A stretch of 45,895 nucleotides of DNA from Pararobbsia alpina (GCF_902859895.1 NZ_CADIKM010000035.1:1-45895); one strand, 5' to 3'. Shown: positions 16,984 through 28,151, numbered from the stretch's first letter. Program-made: numbers and translations. The notes: generated from the letters alone by a model not told the origin.

Positions 16984-18111
16984 ATGGCATCGAAGTATGA
17001 ACTGAAAAGGTATTCGGCAAATCTGGCTGACGAGCTTCACAGTGCGGCATTGTACGAAACGCTCGCACTGGTCGAGAAAGACCACGAGAGAAAAGCAATC
17101 TACAGCGAGCTCGCCAAGTCAGAGCGAGACCACGCGCAGGTATGGGCTGACAAGTTGGAGGCCCATGGTATTCATGCGCGCCGCAGCGGCCCCAGTATCA
17201 AGACACAACTCATGCGGACACTAGTGCGCGTCTTCGGACCCGCGTTCGTGTTGCCGACGCTCGCAGCGGCCGAGTATGCCGATCGCAACAAATATTCCGG
17301 GCAACCGGATGCCGGTCGGATGTCGGCGGACGAGCACCACCATGCGGATGTGGTTCGGGCGCTCGCTCACGGCGGCAATGCCGAGATGTCCAAAGGCGCT
17401 CAGATCGCGTCGGCGGAGTCATGGCATAAGGGCGTATCGTCGGGCAACGATTTACGGGCTGCGGTATTGGGCGCAAACGACGGCCTGGTCTCGAACTTCT
17501 GCCTGGTCATGGGCGTAGCAGGTGCCGGTTCAGGCAACAAGACCATTCTTCTTGCGGGCCTGGCCGGACTCATAGCCGGCGCCTGCTCCATGGCGCTGGG
17601 CGAATGGCTCTCAGTCACGAACGCACGCGAATTGGCAAGCACCCAGATTGCCAAGGAAGCGGACGAACTCGAGCACACCCCTGCAGCCGAGGAACACGAG
17701 CTGGCGTTGATTTTTCGCGCCAAGGGCATCGACGCGGATGAGGCCAGGCGCGTCGCCGCCCAGATCATGCAGGACAAGGACAAGGCCCTCGACACCCTCA
17801 CCCGAGAGGAGTTGGGGCTCGACCCCGCAGAGTTGGGGGGCAATCCCTGGACAGCAGCAGGTGTGTCGTTCTGTCTCTTCTCGGTCGGCGCAATTTTCCC
17901 CGCGATGCCGTTCTTTTGGTCGAGCGGTTTCACAGCCATGGCCCAATGCATTGCCTTCAGTGGCTTTGCGCTGGTGACTATCGGTGTCTTTACGTCCTTG
18001 TTCAATGGTCGCAGTGCTGCGTTCTCCGCAGTGCGCCAGCTTGCTATCGGGATGGTTGCGGCAGCCTTTACATTCGGCGCGGGACGACTGCTTGGTGTTT
18101 CCATCTCATGA
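16984..18111 (+). CDS. mbfA: MbfA-like ferritin/VIT1 fusion iron exporter
   Basis: 375 residues from the ATG at 16984. An alternative TTG at 16954 adds ten unlikely residues. The N-terminal 140 residues are a ferritin-like/rubrerythrin domain with ELHSAALYE and ERDHAQVWADKLEAHG carrying the di-iron Glu/His pattern. A linker follows, then a VIT1/CCC1 membrane domain (AAVLGANDGLVSNFCLVMGV, GACSMALGEWLSV, C-terminal helices). This fusion is that of MbfA, an inner-membrane iron exporter known in Bradyrhizobium and Agrobacterium and regulated by iron (Irr/Fur) or acid. An inverted repeat GAGAA-N9-TTCTC at 16875-16893 upstream could be an operator. Placement beside a copper-type DUF305 gene suggests a metal-stress locus. 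Confidence 0.85.
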   Translation: MASKYELKRYSANLADELHSAALYETLALVEKDHERKAIYSELAKSERDHAQVWADKLEAHGIHARRSGPSIKTQLMRTLVRVFGPAFVLPTLAAAEYADRNKYSGQPDAGRMSADEHHHADVVRALAHGGNAEMSKGAQIASAESWHKGVSSGNDLRAAVLGANDGLVSNFCLVMGVAGAGSGNKTILLAGLAGLIAGACSMALGEWLSVTNARELASTQIAKEADELEHTPAAEEHELALIFRAKGIDADEARRVAAQIMQDKDKALDTLTREELGLDPAELGGNPWTAAGVSFCLFSVGAIFPAMPFFWSSGFTAMAQCIAFSGFALVTIGVFTSLFNGRSAAFSAVRQLAIGMVAAAFTFGAGRLLGVSIS

Positions 18112-18519
18112 GTCGCCTGCGAAATGTTCGATGAGCAGCTTGGCGCCACGAACCTCGCGAGCGGGCTTCGGTCAAACCACGACAAGTGCCTCTGCCGATC
18201 GGCATGCTCGTCAGCCTCTCGTGAGTCGCCGACGGCATCAACCCGCCGATGACGAGCCAGCGCACCCTCTGCGCACACCTTTCTTGAAGTCGACATCTCC
18301 GTGGCGCTGCCATGCGGCATCTACCGCTACGGCGCCCCGGCAATCGGCTGCCCCTCAAACACCGGATCGATGCGCAGAACATGACGGGCTATCAGGATTT
18401 CGGTGGCGAGGCGACGCTCGATCTCCTCTATGTGAACACATGTCATCTCGACATCGAGATCGTGTCGACCATACCGGCTGCAGCGCCGGGCAAACCGAGA
18501 ACCGGTAACGGGAGGATCT
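18112..18519. other. Intergenic region, no secure gene
   Basis: 408 bp. A 67-codon minus-strand frame (18327-18530) ends in VLRIDPVFEGQPIAGAP but overlaps the start of the next gene, lacks a good ribosome site and is unrecognised. No promoter or repeat stands out. Confidence 0.35.
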
Positions 18520-18903
18520 ATGCGCATCACCGTTCATCTCGACACGTTCAACGGGCTCAATCCGAGCGCCTACGCTGTCCTGTGGCTGGACAAGGAAGCG
18601 GGTCAATGGTCACGCGAAGGACATGCGGGCATCGAATTGCCCGCGTGGGGGAGACTTGCCAATGATGGGAGGAGCACCCAGATTCGGGGGGCCGAGGGCC
18701 TTCGGGCGCTCTGCGTGCTTGAGGGACTCAAACTGGGCTCCCAGACGGGTCCCCGCGTGGGGGACACTGGCGAGGCCCTTTGGTACGCGCCGCCAGCCGG
18801 CAGCCCAATCCCTGGGCGTTGGCATGTACAGTTCGTCGATCTCGATATACCGCATCCTGAACATGGCGTTTTCGCTGACCCCGGTTACACATCGCACGCT
18901 TGA
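18520..18903 (+). CDS. Hypothetical protein
   Basis: 127 residues, no signal peptide or membrane segment. The chain is rich in Gly, Trp and Pro (SREGHAGIELPAWGRL, ALWYAPPAGSPIPGRW) with a C-terminal stretch VQFVDLDIPHPEHGV. GGGAGG stands six bases before the ATG, a strong ribosome site, and codon usage looks native. I do not recognise a family. It has no obvious operon partner, the next gene being on the other strand. Confidence 0.55.
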   Translation: MRITVHLDTFNGLNPSAYAVLWLDKEAGQWSREGHAGIELPAWGRLANDGRSTQIRGAEGLRALCVLEGLKLGSQTGPRVGDTGEALWYAPPAGSPIPGRWHVQFVDLDIPHPEHGVFADPGYTSHA

Positions 18904-19041
18904 ATCTTATGGCGATATGCTTACCCGTTCGTCGGCGTTTCTGACACCCAAACCCTTGGCTCAACCGAGATCCAGGGCGCGGCCTGCAGAGTGTTCTTGC
19001 GTAGTGCATTGCGCATTCCTTACGTTGCGTGAGCCGCCCAT

Positions 19042-19875
19042 TCAGGGGGCCAGTGCCTGGCGGGCAAGTTCCTTTGCAACCCCCTTGATGTTCATTTCAA
19101 CAAGGGCCTGAAGCGGATAGTCCGGGTAGCGGCGCAGTAGCTTCCGAGCGATCGCGCCCCTTTCTTCCGGCGTGGGCCGCTCCAGGTCGGCGAATCCCTC
19201 GCGTACGCAATCACGAAACACCGTGAGGTACTCCGCCTGCTGCTCCAGGGCGTTCAAGTCGGCGACCTCGCCATGCCCTGGGAATACGACCGTCGCATTC
19301 AGGTAACGCTGACGAACGAGTTCCAACTGGTTCAGCCACTGCTGTGTCCGACCTTCAGCAAGCCAGGGATGGACACGGTGATACAGCAGATCGGAAGCGA
19401 TCAACTGCTCGCTCTGCGGTAAGTGGATAACGTTGATGTCGGCGGATTCTCCCTCGCCGAGATCGTCGACCCGCAGTTCGAGACCATCCACGAAAATGGA
19501 CTGGCCGGCCACGACCGCTGTATTCGGCGCCACCGTCCGGGGAGGGTAATCGGTACCGTAGACGGGCGTCCATTCAGCATACTTTTCGGCTTGCGTCGCG
19601 CGGATCATATCGATCGTCGACTGGGTTGCGTAGATCGGCAGTCCGGGCCAGTCACGCGCAATCTCCGCCGTGCCATTGAAGTGATCGGGATGAGGGTGCG
19701 TGATGAAGATCGCCAGAAGCGGCTTGTCGTGGGCCCGGATCGTGTCGCGCAATTGGAGCGCGCTGGACCTCAGGAACTGGGTGTCGACGAGCACCAGGCC
19801 ATGCCTGGTTTCGATAATGAAAGAGTTGACTAAAAACGCGGATTCGGGGGAGCCAAAGACGTGGACGCGAGACAT
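19042..19875 (-). CDS. MBL-fold metallo-hydrolase
   Basis: 277 residues. Start at 19875, just after AGGAGA; the frame is open far upstream, but only this start gives a normal N-terminus. The metallo-beta-lactamase fold is shown by FITHPHPDHFNG (the HxHxDH zinc motif), an Asp-containing segment GESADINVIHLP, FPGHGEV and the final helical part. Proteins of this type in such loci (lactonases, thioesterases, quinone-type hydrolases) vary in substrate, and I cannot tell which. It is divergent from a LysR-type gene 97 bp away, which probably controls it. Confidence 0.88.
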   Translation of the reverse strand: MSRVHVFGSPESAFLVNSFIIETRHGLVLVDTQFLRSSALQLRDTIRAHDKPLLAIFITHPHPDHFNGTAEIARDWPGLPIYATQSTIDMIRATQAEKYAEWTPVYGTDYPPRTVAPNTAVVAGQSIFVDGLELRVDDLGEGESADINVIHLPQSEQLIASDLLYHRVHPWLAEGRTQQWLNQLELVRQRYLNATVVFPGHGEVADLNALEQQAEYLTVFRDCVREGFADLERPTPEERGAIARKLLRRYPDYPLQALVEMNIKGVAKELARQALAP

Positions 19876-19926
19876 TCCCTCTCCTGGACAGATTGAAAAG
19901 TCCGCGAATTGTCGAGTGCAGTCCGG

Positions 19927-19957
19927 TATGTGAGAAGGGGTACGAAGCACATATAAT
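19927..19957. promoter_or_regulatory. Divergent promoter/operator between MBL and LysR genes
   Basis: An inverted repeat TATGTG-N15-CACATA (19927-19953) overlaps a perfect TATAAT -10 hexamer at 19952-19957 facing the LysR gene. That layout is typical of a LysR-type site used for autorepression and divergent activation. The matching -35 is weak. Confidence 0.45.
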
Positions 19958-19972
19958 TCATGCATAGGCCGC

Positions 19973-20908
19973 ATGAGCGAACGAGTGATGAAGGATGCCT
20001 CCCTGCCGCAACTGAGAACGTTTCTGAGAATCGTCGAGCGCGGCAGTCTATCGGCCGCGGCGAAAGACCTCGGCACGACGCAGCCGACTGTGTCACGGCA
20101 ACTCCAGGATCTCGAGACGACATATGGCGCAGCGCTCCTCATCAGGACAACCCGGTCCTTGCGTGTCACGGATGCCGGAAGAATGGTCTACGAACAGGCG
20201 CGGCTCGTCGTGCAATCCGACGACATCCTGCGAGAGCGGTTGATGGGCGATGACGCGCAGGTTGAAGGACGAATTCGTATCGCCGCGCCGTCCGGTTTCG
20301 GCGCATTCGTGATCGCGCCGTTTTGCGGCCGTTTCGTCGAACGGTACTCGAGGGTCGAGTTACAGCTCTGTCTATCTGATGGTCGCAGCGATCTGATCAG
20401 CGAGGGAATCGACGTCGCAGTCCGTATTGGACAGCTGGGCGACTCCTCCCTGTTCGCAAGGCCGCTGGTGGCGCTGGAGGAGATTCTGGTCGGTCATCCG
20501 CGCTGGTCGAGTCGACCCATTGCCCGGCCCGTCGACTTGCTGACCTTACCATGGGTCGCATTCTCGGGCCTGTCTGACGGCGACGAAGTTGTTTTTGAAC
20601 GCAACGCTCACAAGCAGAAAATCACGGTCATGCCCCGTTTCAGAATCGATCAGATCAATGGGCACCGTGAAGCGCTGCTGGCAGGTGCAGGCATCGGGCT
20701 GATTCATCGATATGCCGTCGACACCGATATCCGCGAGGGCAGACTTGTCCAGCTCCTTCCCGACTGGCAGCGGCCCGAGTGGCCGGTGAATGCCATGTTT
20801 CCGGTCAGGAATCCGGCGTATCGTCTGCAGGCCTGGTGTGCTGAACTCAAGAACGAACTCGCAAGGATTCCCGGAACGAAGAACGCGGGAATGTTCCGGC
20901 CTGTTTGA
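19973..20908 (+). CDS. LysR-type transcriptional regulator
   Basis: 311 residues. An N-terminal helix-turn-helix (LPQLRTFLRIVERGSLSAAA, then TTQPTVSRQLQDLE) and a C-terminal periplasmic-binding-like effector domain (SGFGAFVIAPFCGRFVERY onward). A second ATG at 19988 is equally credible given the TATAAT box at 19952, which leaves only a short leader for the first ATG. It diverges from the MBL hydrolase gene, its likely target. The domain order and length are typical. The inducer is unknown. Confidence 0.9.
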   Translation: MSERVMKDASLPQLRTFLRIVERGSLSAAAKDLGTTQPTVSRQLQDLETTYGAALLIRTTRSLRVTDAGRMVYEQARLVVQSDDILRERLMGDDAQVEGRIRIAAPSGFGAFVIAPFCGRFVERYSRVELQLCLSDGRSDLISEGIDVAVRIGQLGDSSLFARPLVALEEILVGHPRWSSRPIARPVDLLTLPWVAFSGLSDGDEVVFERNAHKQKITVMPRFRIDQINGHREALLAGAGIGLIHRYAVDTDIREGRLVQLLPDWQRPEWPVNAMFPVRNPAYRLQAWCAELKNELARIPGTKNAGMFRPV

Positions 20909-21059
20909 CGTCGTCCCGCACTGAAATCTTCATACCGCCCAATAGTTGAACATACACGGATCGCCATCACCGGGATGGTGGCTTTCTTAATAATCACCAA
21001 TCTTATTAAATAAGGTTAAAAGCGTTCTTCAAGCACTGGTGTCACGCTATATTCATTGA

Positions 21060-21185
21060 GAAAAACAACGTACGGACATCGACACCGGCACCCTATCCAG
21101 TCTGCCCGCGCTCGAGAGCATCAAGATGGAAGCAGATCGTGCGGCCGTCCTCAGGCAGTGGCACCCACTCGTGTCCGCAAACTAG
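21060..21185 (+). pseudogene. C-terminal fragment of an ABC solute-binding protein (probable)
   Basis: A 41-codon frame, closed upstream by a TGA at 21057, ends TAG at 21185, 26 bp before the ABC ATPase start. It reads GTLSSLPALESIKMEADRAA and ends VLRQWHPLVSAN. That L-P-x-L then R-x-x-x-L-x-x-W shape is typical of the last helices of Fe3+/polyamine-type binding proteins. The rest of the gene is absent. Assignment is by eye only. Confidence 0.4.
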
Positions 21186-21211
21186 CACGACCACGCGCCA
21201 AGGGTAAGAAA

Positions 21212-22282
21212 ATGCAGGTTTCATTCGAAAGCATCGATCTGAGCTACGGCGGCCAAGCTTTATTCCGCCAGCTCGATCTTGTGATCCCGAGCGGTCAGTT
21301 CTTTACGCTGCTCGGGCCCTCCGGCTGCGGCAAAACCGCGCTGCTGCGCATGTTGGCGGGCTTTGTGCGGCCTGACAGCGGACGCGTTCTGTTTGGTAGC
21401 GAGAATGTCACTGCGGTACCGGTGCATCGCCGTGGTGTGGGCATCGTCTTTCAGGACTGTGCATTGTTCCCGGACCGCTCCGTTCTGGCGAACGTTGCCT
21501 ACGGTCTTCTCGCGAGCAACGTACCTAGAGCCGAGGCCGCAGAGCGCGCCGTCGCCATGCTCGAGCGAGTCGGCCTCGAGGCATTGATCGACCGCGCCCC
21601 CACAGCGCTCTCCGGCGGGCAGCGCCAGCGTGTGGCGATGGCACGCGCATTGGTCATCGAACCCAAAATGCTCCTGCTCGACGAGCCGCTCTCAGCACTG
21701 GATGGCAAGCTGCGAGTCGAGTTGCGCAGAATGATTCGGGAACTGCAGATCGAGGCAGGCATTACCACCGTGTTTGTCACGCACGATCAGGAGGAAGCGC
21801 TGGCGATGTCCGATCAGATTGCCGTGATGGACCGAGGACAAGTCGTGCAGATCGGTCCGCCGCACGATATCTATACGAAACCCCGAACCGCCTTCGCAGC
21901 GGACTTCGTCGGAAATGCGAATCTGATCCCGATCTTGCAGGAGCTGTCGCCCAACAGCGCCGGTGTGCGGCGCCTCAAGACGCCTGCGGGAATCCTTTTC
22001 TCAAACAGCGACGCCCCATGGATGTCAGGGGCATTGCTGGCCGTGCGCGGAGCAGAGATCTCAGTCGTGGACCGCAGCCCTGTGCGGGAGGGTGAGTTGC
22101 CTGGCGTGATCGAGCACGTCGAATACCGGGGGAGCACGGTTGGCTACACGATACAAACCGCCGTCGGGCCGATCCAGGTCGAGACCTGGGCGCGTCAACA
22201 TGCGCGTATGCGAGGCCGTGGTGATGCCGTCGTGCTGGAAATGCCGCGCACCGCACATATCGTCGAGGGGCGGGCATGTTAG
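21212..22282 (+). CDS. PotA/FbpC-type ABC transporter ATPase
   Basis: 356 residues from the ATG at 21212. Walker A GPSGCGKT, Q-loop VFQDCALF, signature LSGGQRQRVAMARAL, Walker B LLLDEPLSALD and switch His in VTHDQEEAL are complete. A C-terminal TOBE-like segment follows from about residue 240. This type energises uptake of iron, polyamine or phosphonate-type substrates. Its stop overlaps the permease start (ATGTTAG), so the two are coupled. A longer in-frame start (from 21056) is unlikely because it overlaps the binding-protein remnant. The locus lacks an intact binding protein, which puts its function in doubt. Confidence 0.9.
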   Translation: MQVSFESIDLSYGGQALFRQLDLVIPSGQFFTLLGPSGCGKTALLRMLAGFVRPDSGRVLFGSENVTAVPVHRRGVGIVFQDCALFPDRSVLANVAYGLLASNVPRAEAAERAVAMLERVGLEALIDRAPTALSGGQRQRVAMARALVIEPKMLLLDEPLSALDGKLRVELRRMIRELQIEAGITTVFVTHDQEEALAMSDQIAVMDRGQVVQIGPPHDIYTKPRTAFAADFVGNANLIPILQELSPNSAGVRRLKTPAGILFSNSDAPWMSGALLAVRGAEISVVDRSPVREGELPGVIEHVEYRGSTVGYTIQTAVGPIQVETWARQHARMRGRGDAVVLEMPRTAHIVEGRAC

Positions 22283-23931
22283 GGACGCTACGACGCGACC
22301 CCGTCTGGCTGGCGCTTGCGATCTTGTCGGTCGGAATGCTTGGCGTTTTTCTCGTTTGGCCACTGATCACGATGTTTGGGAAATCGCTGATCGGTCCCGA
22401 CGGCTCCGTAGACTTCAGTGGCTATGTGCAATTCTTCTCGGAGCGCTCCTATCGCGAAGCCATCTCTAACACGCTGATACTCGGGATCACCGTTACGTTC
22501 AACTCGATGCTCGTGGGAGCGGGCCTCGCTATTGTCGTTGCCCGATGCAAGTTCCCGTTCGTCGGCCTTGTCACCGCGCTTCCGCTCACCGCGCTGGTCA
22601 TCCCGGATGTGGTCGTCGCAGCGGCGTGGGTGCTGGTCCTCGGCAAGGAGGGGCTCATCAACGCATGGCTCGCCCCGATGGGCATTGAACTGCCGTCTCT
22701 CTATTCGTGGTGGGGGCTGGTTTTTGTCATGACGCTCAACAATTACGTTTACGCGTTCGTGGCCGTGTTCGTTGGGTTGCAATCCATGGACCGCAATCTG
22801 GAAGAAGCCGCGCAGAGTTTAGGAAGTCCGATGGGTCGTGTGATCCGCGGCGTCACCCTGCCGACGTTGCTGCCCTCGGTTTTAGCCGGTGCCATGATCG
22901 TCTTCACCCATGTGATCGGTAGCTTCGGCGAGCCGGCAATCCTTGGGGCTCGAACGCCAGTGCTGGCCGTCAAGGCTTACAACGAGTTCGTCAGTGAAAT
23001 GGGCGGCAACGCGCAGATGCAGACGACGATGGCCTCCCTGCTGGTCTTCCTGGGTGTGGGTGTGTTGTTGATCCAGAAGTTTGTCGTAGAACGTCGCCAA
23101 TTCCAGATGGAGTCAAAGCGCGCCCCAACGGCTTCGCCGATCGCGGGTTGGCGCGCGCTCGCCGCGACAGTCAGCGTGTTTCTAGTCATCGCGCTGTCGA
23201 TGCTACCGGCTATCGTGGTGATCGTTACCGCGTTTACGCCGTCAGTCGGGCCTGTACTGCGGTATGGCAGTTTCACGCTGGACAACATGGAGCACGTATT
23301 GTTTCAAGCGCCCGAGCCCCTGTACCACTCCTTGCTCCTGGCTACCGTTGCGATGATCGCCGGCACCTTGTTCGCGATCGCAGCGGCCTACCTCATCGTC
23401 AAAAGGCGCTCGTCGCTCACCCGCACACTGGATGTTCTGCTCGCCTTGCCGCTGACTATCGCGGGCACGGTGCTGGGCATCGCGCTGACGAACACATTCG
23501 GTAGTGGCTGGCTTGTCTTGACGGGAAGCTGGGTCATCATGGCGCTTGCCTATTTTCTGCGGCGCGTGCCCACCAGCGTTCGCGCGGCGATGGGTCCGCT
23601 TCACCATCTCAAGGACGACATCGAAGAAGCCTCCATGAGTCTGGGTGCGAGCCCGATCCGAAGTTTTTTCCAGGTCGTACTGCCCGTGACGGGTCCTTCG
23701 GTTGCTGCGGCGGCAGTATTGATGTGGGTCACCACGCTATCGGAACTCTCATCCACCATCGTTCTGTACTTTGGTGGCATGAGCACGATCCCCATCGAGA
23801 TTTTTCAGCAGGTTGATAGCGACCGCCTGGCGCTCGCGAGTGCGTACAGCCTTCTTCTACTACTGGCCATCTTCGTCCCGCTGGCCATTGCCAGATGGAT
23901 CTTCCGCCTCAGAATAGGAACCATTGAATAA
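22276..23931 (+). CDS. Two-domain ABC transporter permease (FbpB/iron-type)
   Basis: 551 residues, twice the size of a single permease. It contains two transmembrane units of about six helices each, and two EAA coupling loops: EEAAQSLGSPMGRVIRG near residue 175 and EEASMSLGASPIRSF near 455. The fused form is typical of iron(III) or 2-aminoethylphosphonate-type importers. It is co-transcribed with the ATPase and overlaps its stop. No other transporter gene follows. The next gene is DAHP synthase after 128 bp. Confidence 0.9.
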   Translation: MLGTLRRDPVWLALAILSVGMLGVFLVWPLITMFGKSLIGPDGSVDFSGYVQFFSERSYREAISNTLILGITVTFNSMLVGAGLAIVVARCKFPFVGLVTALPLTALVIPDVVVAAAWVLVLGKEGLINAWLAPMGIELPSLYSWWGLVFVMTLNNYVYAFVAVFVGLQSMDRNLEEAAQSLGSPMGRVIRGVTLPTLLPSVLAGAMIVFTHVIGSFGEPAILGARTPVLAVKAYNEFVSEMGGNAQMQTTMASLLVFLGVGVLLIQKFVVERRQFQMESKRAPTASPIAGWRALAATVSVFLVIALSMLPAIVVIVTAFTPSVGPVLRYGSFTLDNMEHVLFQAPEPLYHSLLLATVAMIAGTLFAIAAAYLIVKRRSSLTRTLDVLLALPLTIAGTVLGIALTNTFGSGWLVLTGSWVIMALAYFLRRVPTSVRAAMGPLHHLKDDIEEASMSLGASPIRSFFQVVLPVTGPSVAAAAVLMWVTTLSELSSTIVLYFGGMSTIPIEIFQQVDSDRLALASAYSLLLLLAIFVPLAIARWIFRLRIGTIE

Positions 23932-24059
23932 CGACTGCCACTGCTAGCGGACAGGCTTTTCTCGCGGGCATGCCGATCGCGCACGGGCGCAAGCGAAGCC
24001 GGTCAGCGATCCTGTGCGAGTATTGAGGTCTGGGCGACAGACCATCCTCGGAGACCACC

Positions 24060-25211
24060 ATGGGCAAGCTCGACAATCCCTTGCACGACCAGGAGGTCGG
24101 CTCCGCCGACGCCATCCGCGATGTGACACGTATCGACGATGTCCGCATCGGCGCGGTGCGTCCGCTTATTTCTCCGGCGTTGCTGCAAGACGACTTGCCC
24201 GTGCCGGACGACGTGCAGACGCTTGTCGAACACAGCCGCGCAGCGATCGCCGATATCCTCCACGGCCGCGACGACCGGCTGGTGATCATCGTCGGCCCCT
24301 GCTCGATCCACGATCACGACCAGGCGCTCGACTATGCCCGCTTGCTCAAGGCCGCCGCGGATGCGCTGCAGGAAGATCTGCTGATCGTGATGCGCGTGTA
24401 CTTCGAGAAGCCGCGCACGACGCTCGGATGGAAGGGGTATATCAACGACCCGCGGCTCGATGGCAGTTTTCGGATCAACGAGGGGCTACGGCGTGCGCGG
24501 CAGCTACTGCTCGATATCAACGGACTCGGCCTGCCGACAGCCACCGAATTTCTCGACCTGCTGAGTCCGCAGTACATAGCGGACCTCATCGCCTGGGGCG
24601 CCATCGGCGCACGCACGACGGAAAGTCCGAGCCACCGCCAGTTGGCCTCGGGGCTCAGCTGCCCGATCGGTTTCAAGAACGGCACGGACGGCGGCATGCA
24701 GATCGCCGCGGATGCGATTGTCGCCGCGGGTGTACCGCATGCTTTCATGGGCATGACGAAAATGGGCATGGCTGCCATCTTCGAGACGCGCGGCAACGAC
24801 GACGTGCATGTCATCCTCCGCGGCGGCAAGAGCGGGCCGAACTACGACAGCGCGTCCGTCGACGCCAGCGCCGCCGTGCTCGCGGCCGCCGGATTGCGCG
24901 AACAGGTCATGGTCGATTGTTCACACGCCAACTCGAACAAATCGCACCTGCGTCAGCTGGACGTCGCCGAAGACCTGGGCCGGCAACTCTCGCAAGGCGA
25001 AAACCGCATCATGGGTGTCATGATCGAGAGCCACCTCGAGGAGGGCCGCCAGGATCTGAAGCCGAACGTACCCCTGCGACGCGGTGTTTCGATCACTGAT
25101 GCGTGCCTGAGCTGGGCACAGACGCTGCCGGCACTCGAGACGCTGGCAGTGGCCGTCCGCACGCGGCGCAAGGGCCGGATCATGACGGACAAGTCAGCGG
25201 CGTCGAGCTGA
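24060..25211 (+). CDS. aroG: 3-deoxy-7-phosphoheptulonate (DAHP) synthase, class I
   Basis: 383 residues, typical AroF/G/H length. It condenses phosphoenolpyruvate and erythrose-4-phosphate in the first step of the shikimate pathway. Diagnostic blocks: VGPCSIHDHDQALDYA, FEKPRTTLGWKG, ARTTESPSHRQLASGLS, GFKNGTDGGMQIA, DCSHANSNK and the C-terminal SITDACLSW. Metal and substrate residues of these blocks are kept. No other aro gene is adjacent. It lies convergent with the sigma-factor gene, with a strong hairpin between. Which feedback class it belongs to cannot be told without comparison; aroG is used as a general label. Confidence 0.93.
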   Translation: MGKLDNPLHDQEVGSADAIRDVTRIDDVRIGAVRPLISPALLQDDLPVPDDVQTLVEHSRAAIADILHGRDDRLVIIVGPCSIHDHDQALDYARLLKAAADALQEDLLIVMRVYFEKPRTTLGWKGYINDPRLDGSFRINEGLRRARQLLLDINGLGLPTATEFLDLLSPQYIADLIAWGAIGARTTESPSHRQLASGLSCPIGFKNGTDGGMQIAADAIVAAGVPHAFMGMTKMGMAAIFETRGNDDVHVILRGGKSGPNYDSASVDASAAVLAAAGLREQVMVDCSHANSNKSHLRQLDVAEDLGRQLSQGENRIMGVMIESHLEEGRQDLKPNVPLRRGVSITDACLSWAQTLPALETLAVAVRTRRKGRIMTDKSAASS

Positions 25212-25263
25212 CGCCCTTCGCCTCAGAGAGCGGCCCGCGGGCACGCCTCACGCAGCCTGCAAA

Positions 25264-25294
25264 CGTGGCTCGCACTGTTCGAGTGCGAGCCACG
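25264..25294. terminator. Perfect 13-bp hairpin between convergent aroG and rpoD genes
   Basis: CGTGGCTCGCACT pairs fully with AGTGCGAGCCACG around a five-base loop, GC-rich and without a T-run on either side. Its place between two convergent genes suggests a bidirectional stop, probably Rho- or hairpin-assisted rather than a classical intrinsic terminator. Confidence 0.6.
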
Positions 25295-25344
25295 CGCCGA
25301 GCTTGTCCTGGCCGGCCATATCGCAGACGGCCAGCCACCCGCCT

Positions 25345-27327
<1,983 letters not shown>

Positions 27328-28151
27328 ACCTCTCCTCAACAGGTTCGCTTTGTGGCGGCAAGCCAGCGCACGGACGACTGGACACGCACACCGCGAGGAC
27401 CCCGAGGGGCCATCACCCGGGTCTCGATGTGCTCGTCGATGCCGGTATTCGACAACGATCGAGCCGTTCCCGGGACGGAACGCGCCAACATGCGCAGAAT
27501 TCGCGCGGCCCGGCAGTCTATAGCAATTCGGGCCCGCGTGCCTGCTTTGCAGGCCAAATGAATACATCCGGGCCGGCCGGCACACCGGCCGCCGAACGTA
27601 GAATTTCGACGAAAACAACGCCAAGCCTCGTACCTCGGGCACCCCGTCCATCCCACATAGCAGGCACGTGTTCGCGCAAGGGCGGCCTCAAGGCGGCATT
27701 CAGCTCGGCGACTATAACGCCTTACACAAAACCGCACATTCTACGCATACCCCTTCATTCGCGACAGCATCCGCGTAGTGTGTGGCAGTAAGCGCAGACA
27801 GATTGGCATGAAATCTCCTCGCCTCACACCACTCAGTAAGCGTGCCGCAGTCCAGCGGTTTGATCCGACGCTTACTTGAAATGCTTTCAATTACCCGCAC
27901 TGTCTCCACTAAACATCACGACGCACCCCAGCAACACAATGCGGACGGTTCAACCGCGCCCTACTCCGAACCGGCGCCGGCATGGGAAAATAGCCTTGCG
28001 GGGTCGCTTCGCCCAGCCGCGCACCTTGTCGCTTCACCCTGCGCCGAACCGCTAGCGAACCGGCGAACTTCAGTCTCGCAAATAAGGCAAACTGCCGGAA
28101 GCAGCGTGAACGCATCCGACCGGATACGTGAGTCACCCTACAATAAATACA
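27328..28151. other. Long intergenic region with palindrome
   Basis: About 820 bp between the divergent sigma-factor and diguanylate-cyclase genes. It holds a perfect palindrome TTGAAA-TGC-TTTCAA at 27876-27890. A 65-codon minus frame (27712-27909, GTG start) is unrecognised. It could hold promoters and an untranslated leader for the sigma gene. Confidence 0.4.

Noticed and set aside
18327-18530. A 67-codon minus-strand frame
   Set aside because: No convincing ribosome site, unrecognised product, and it overlaps the start of a better-supported gene.
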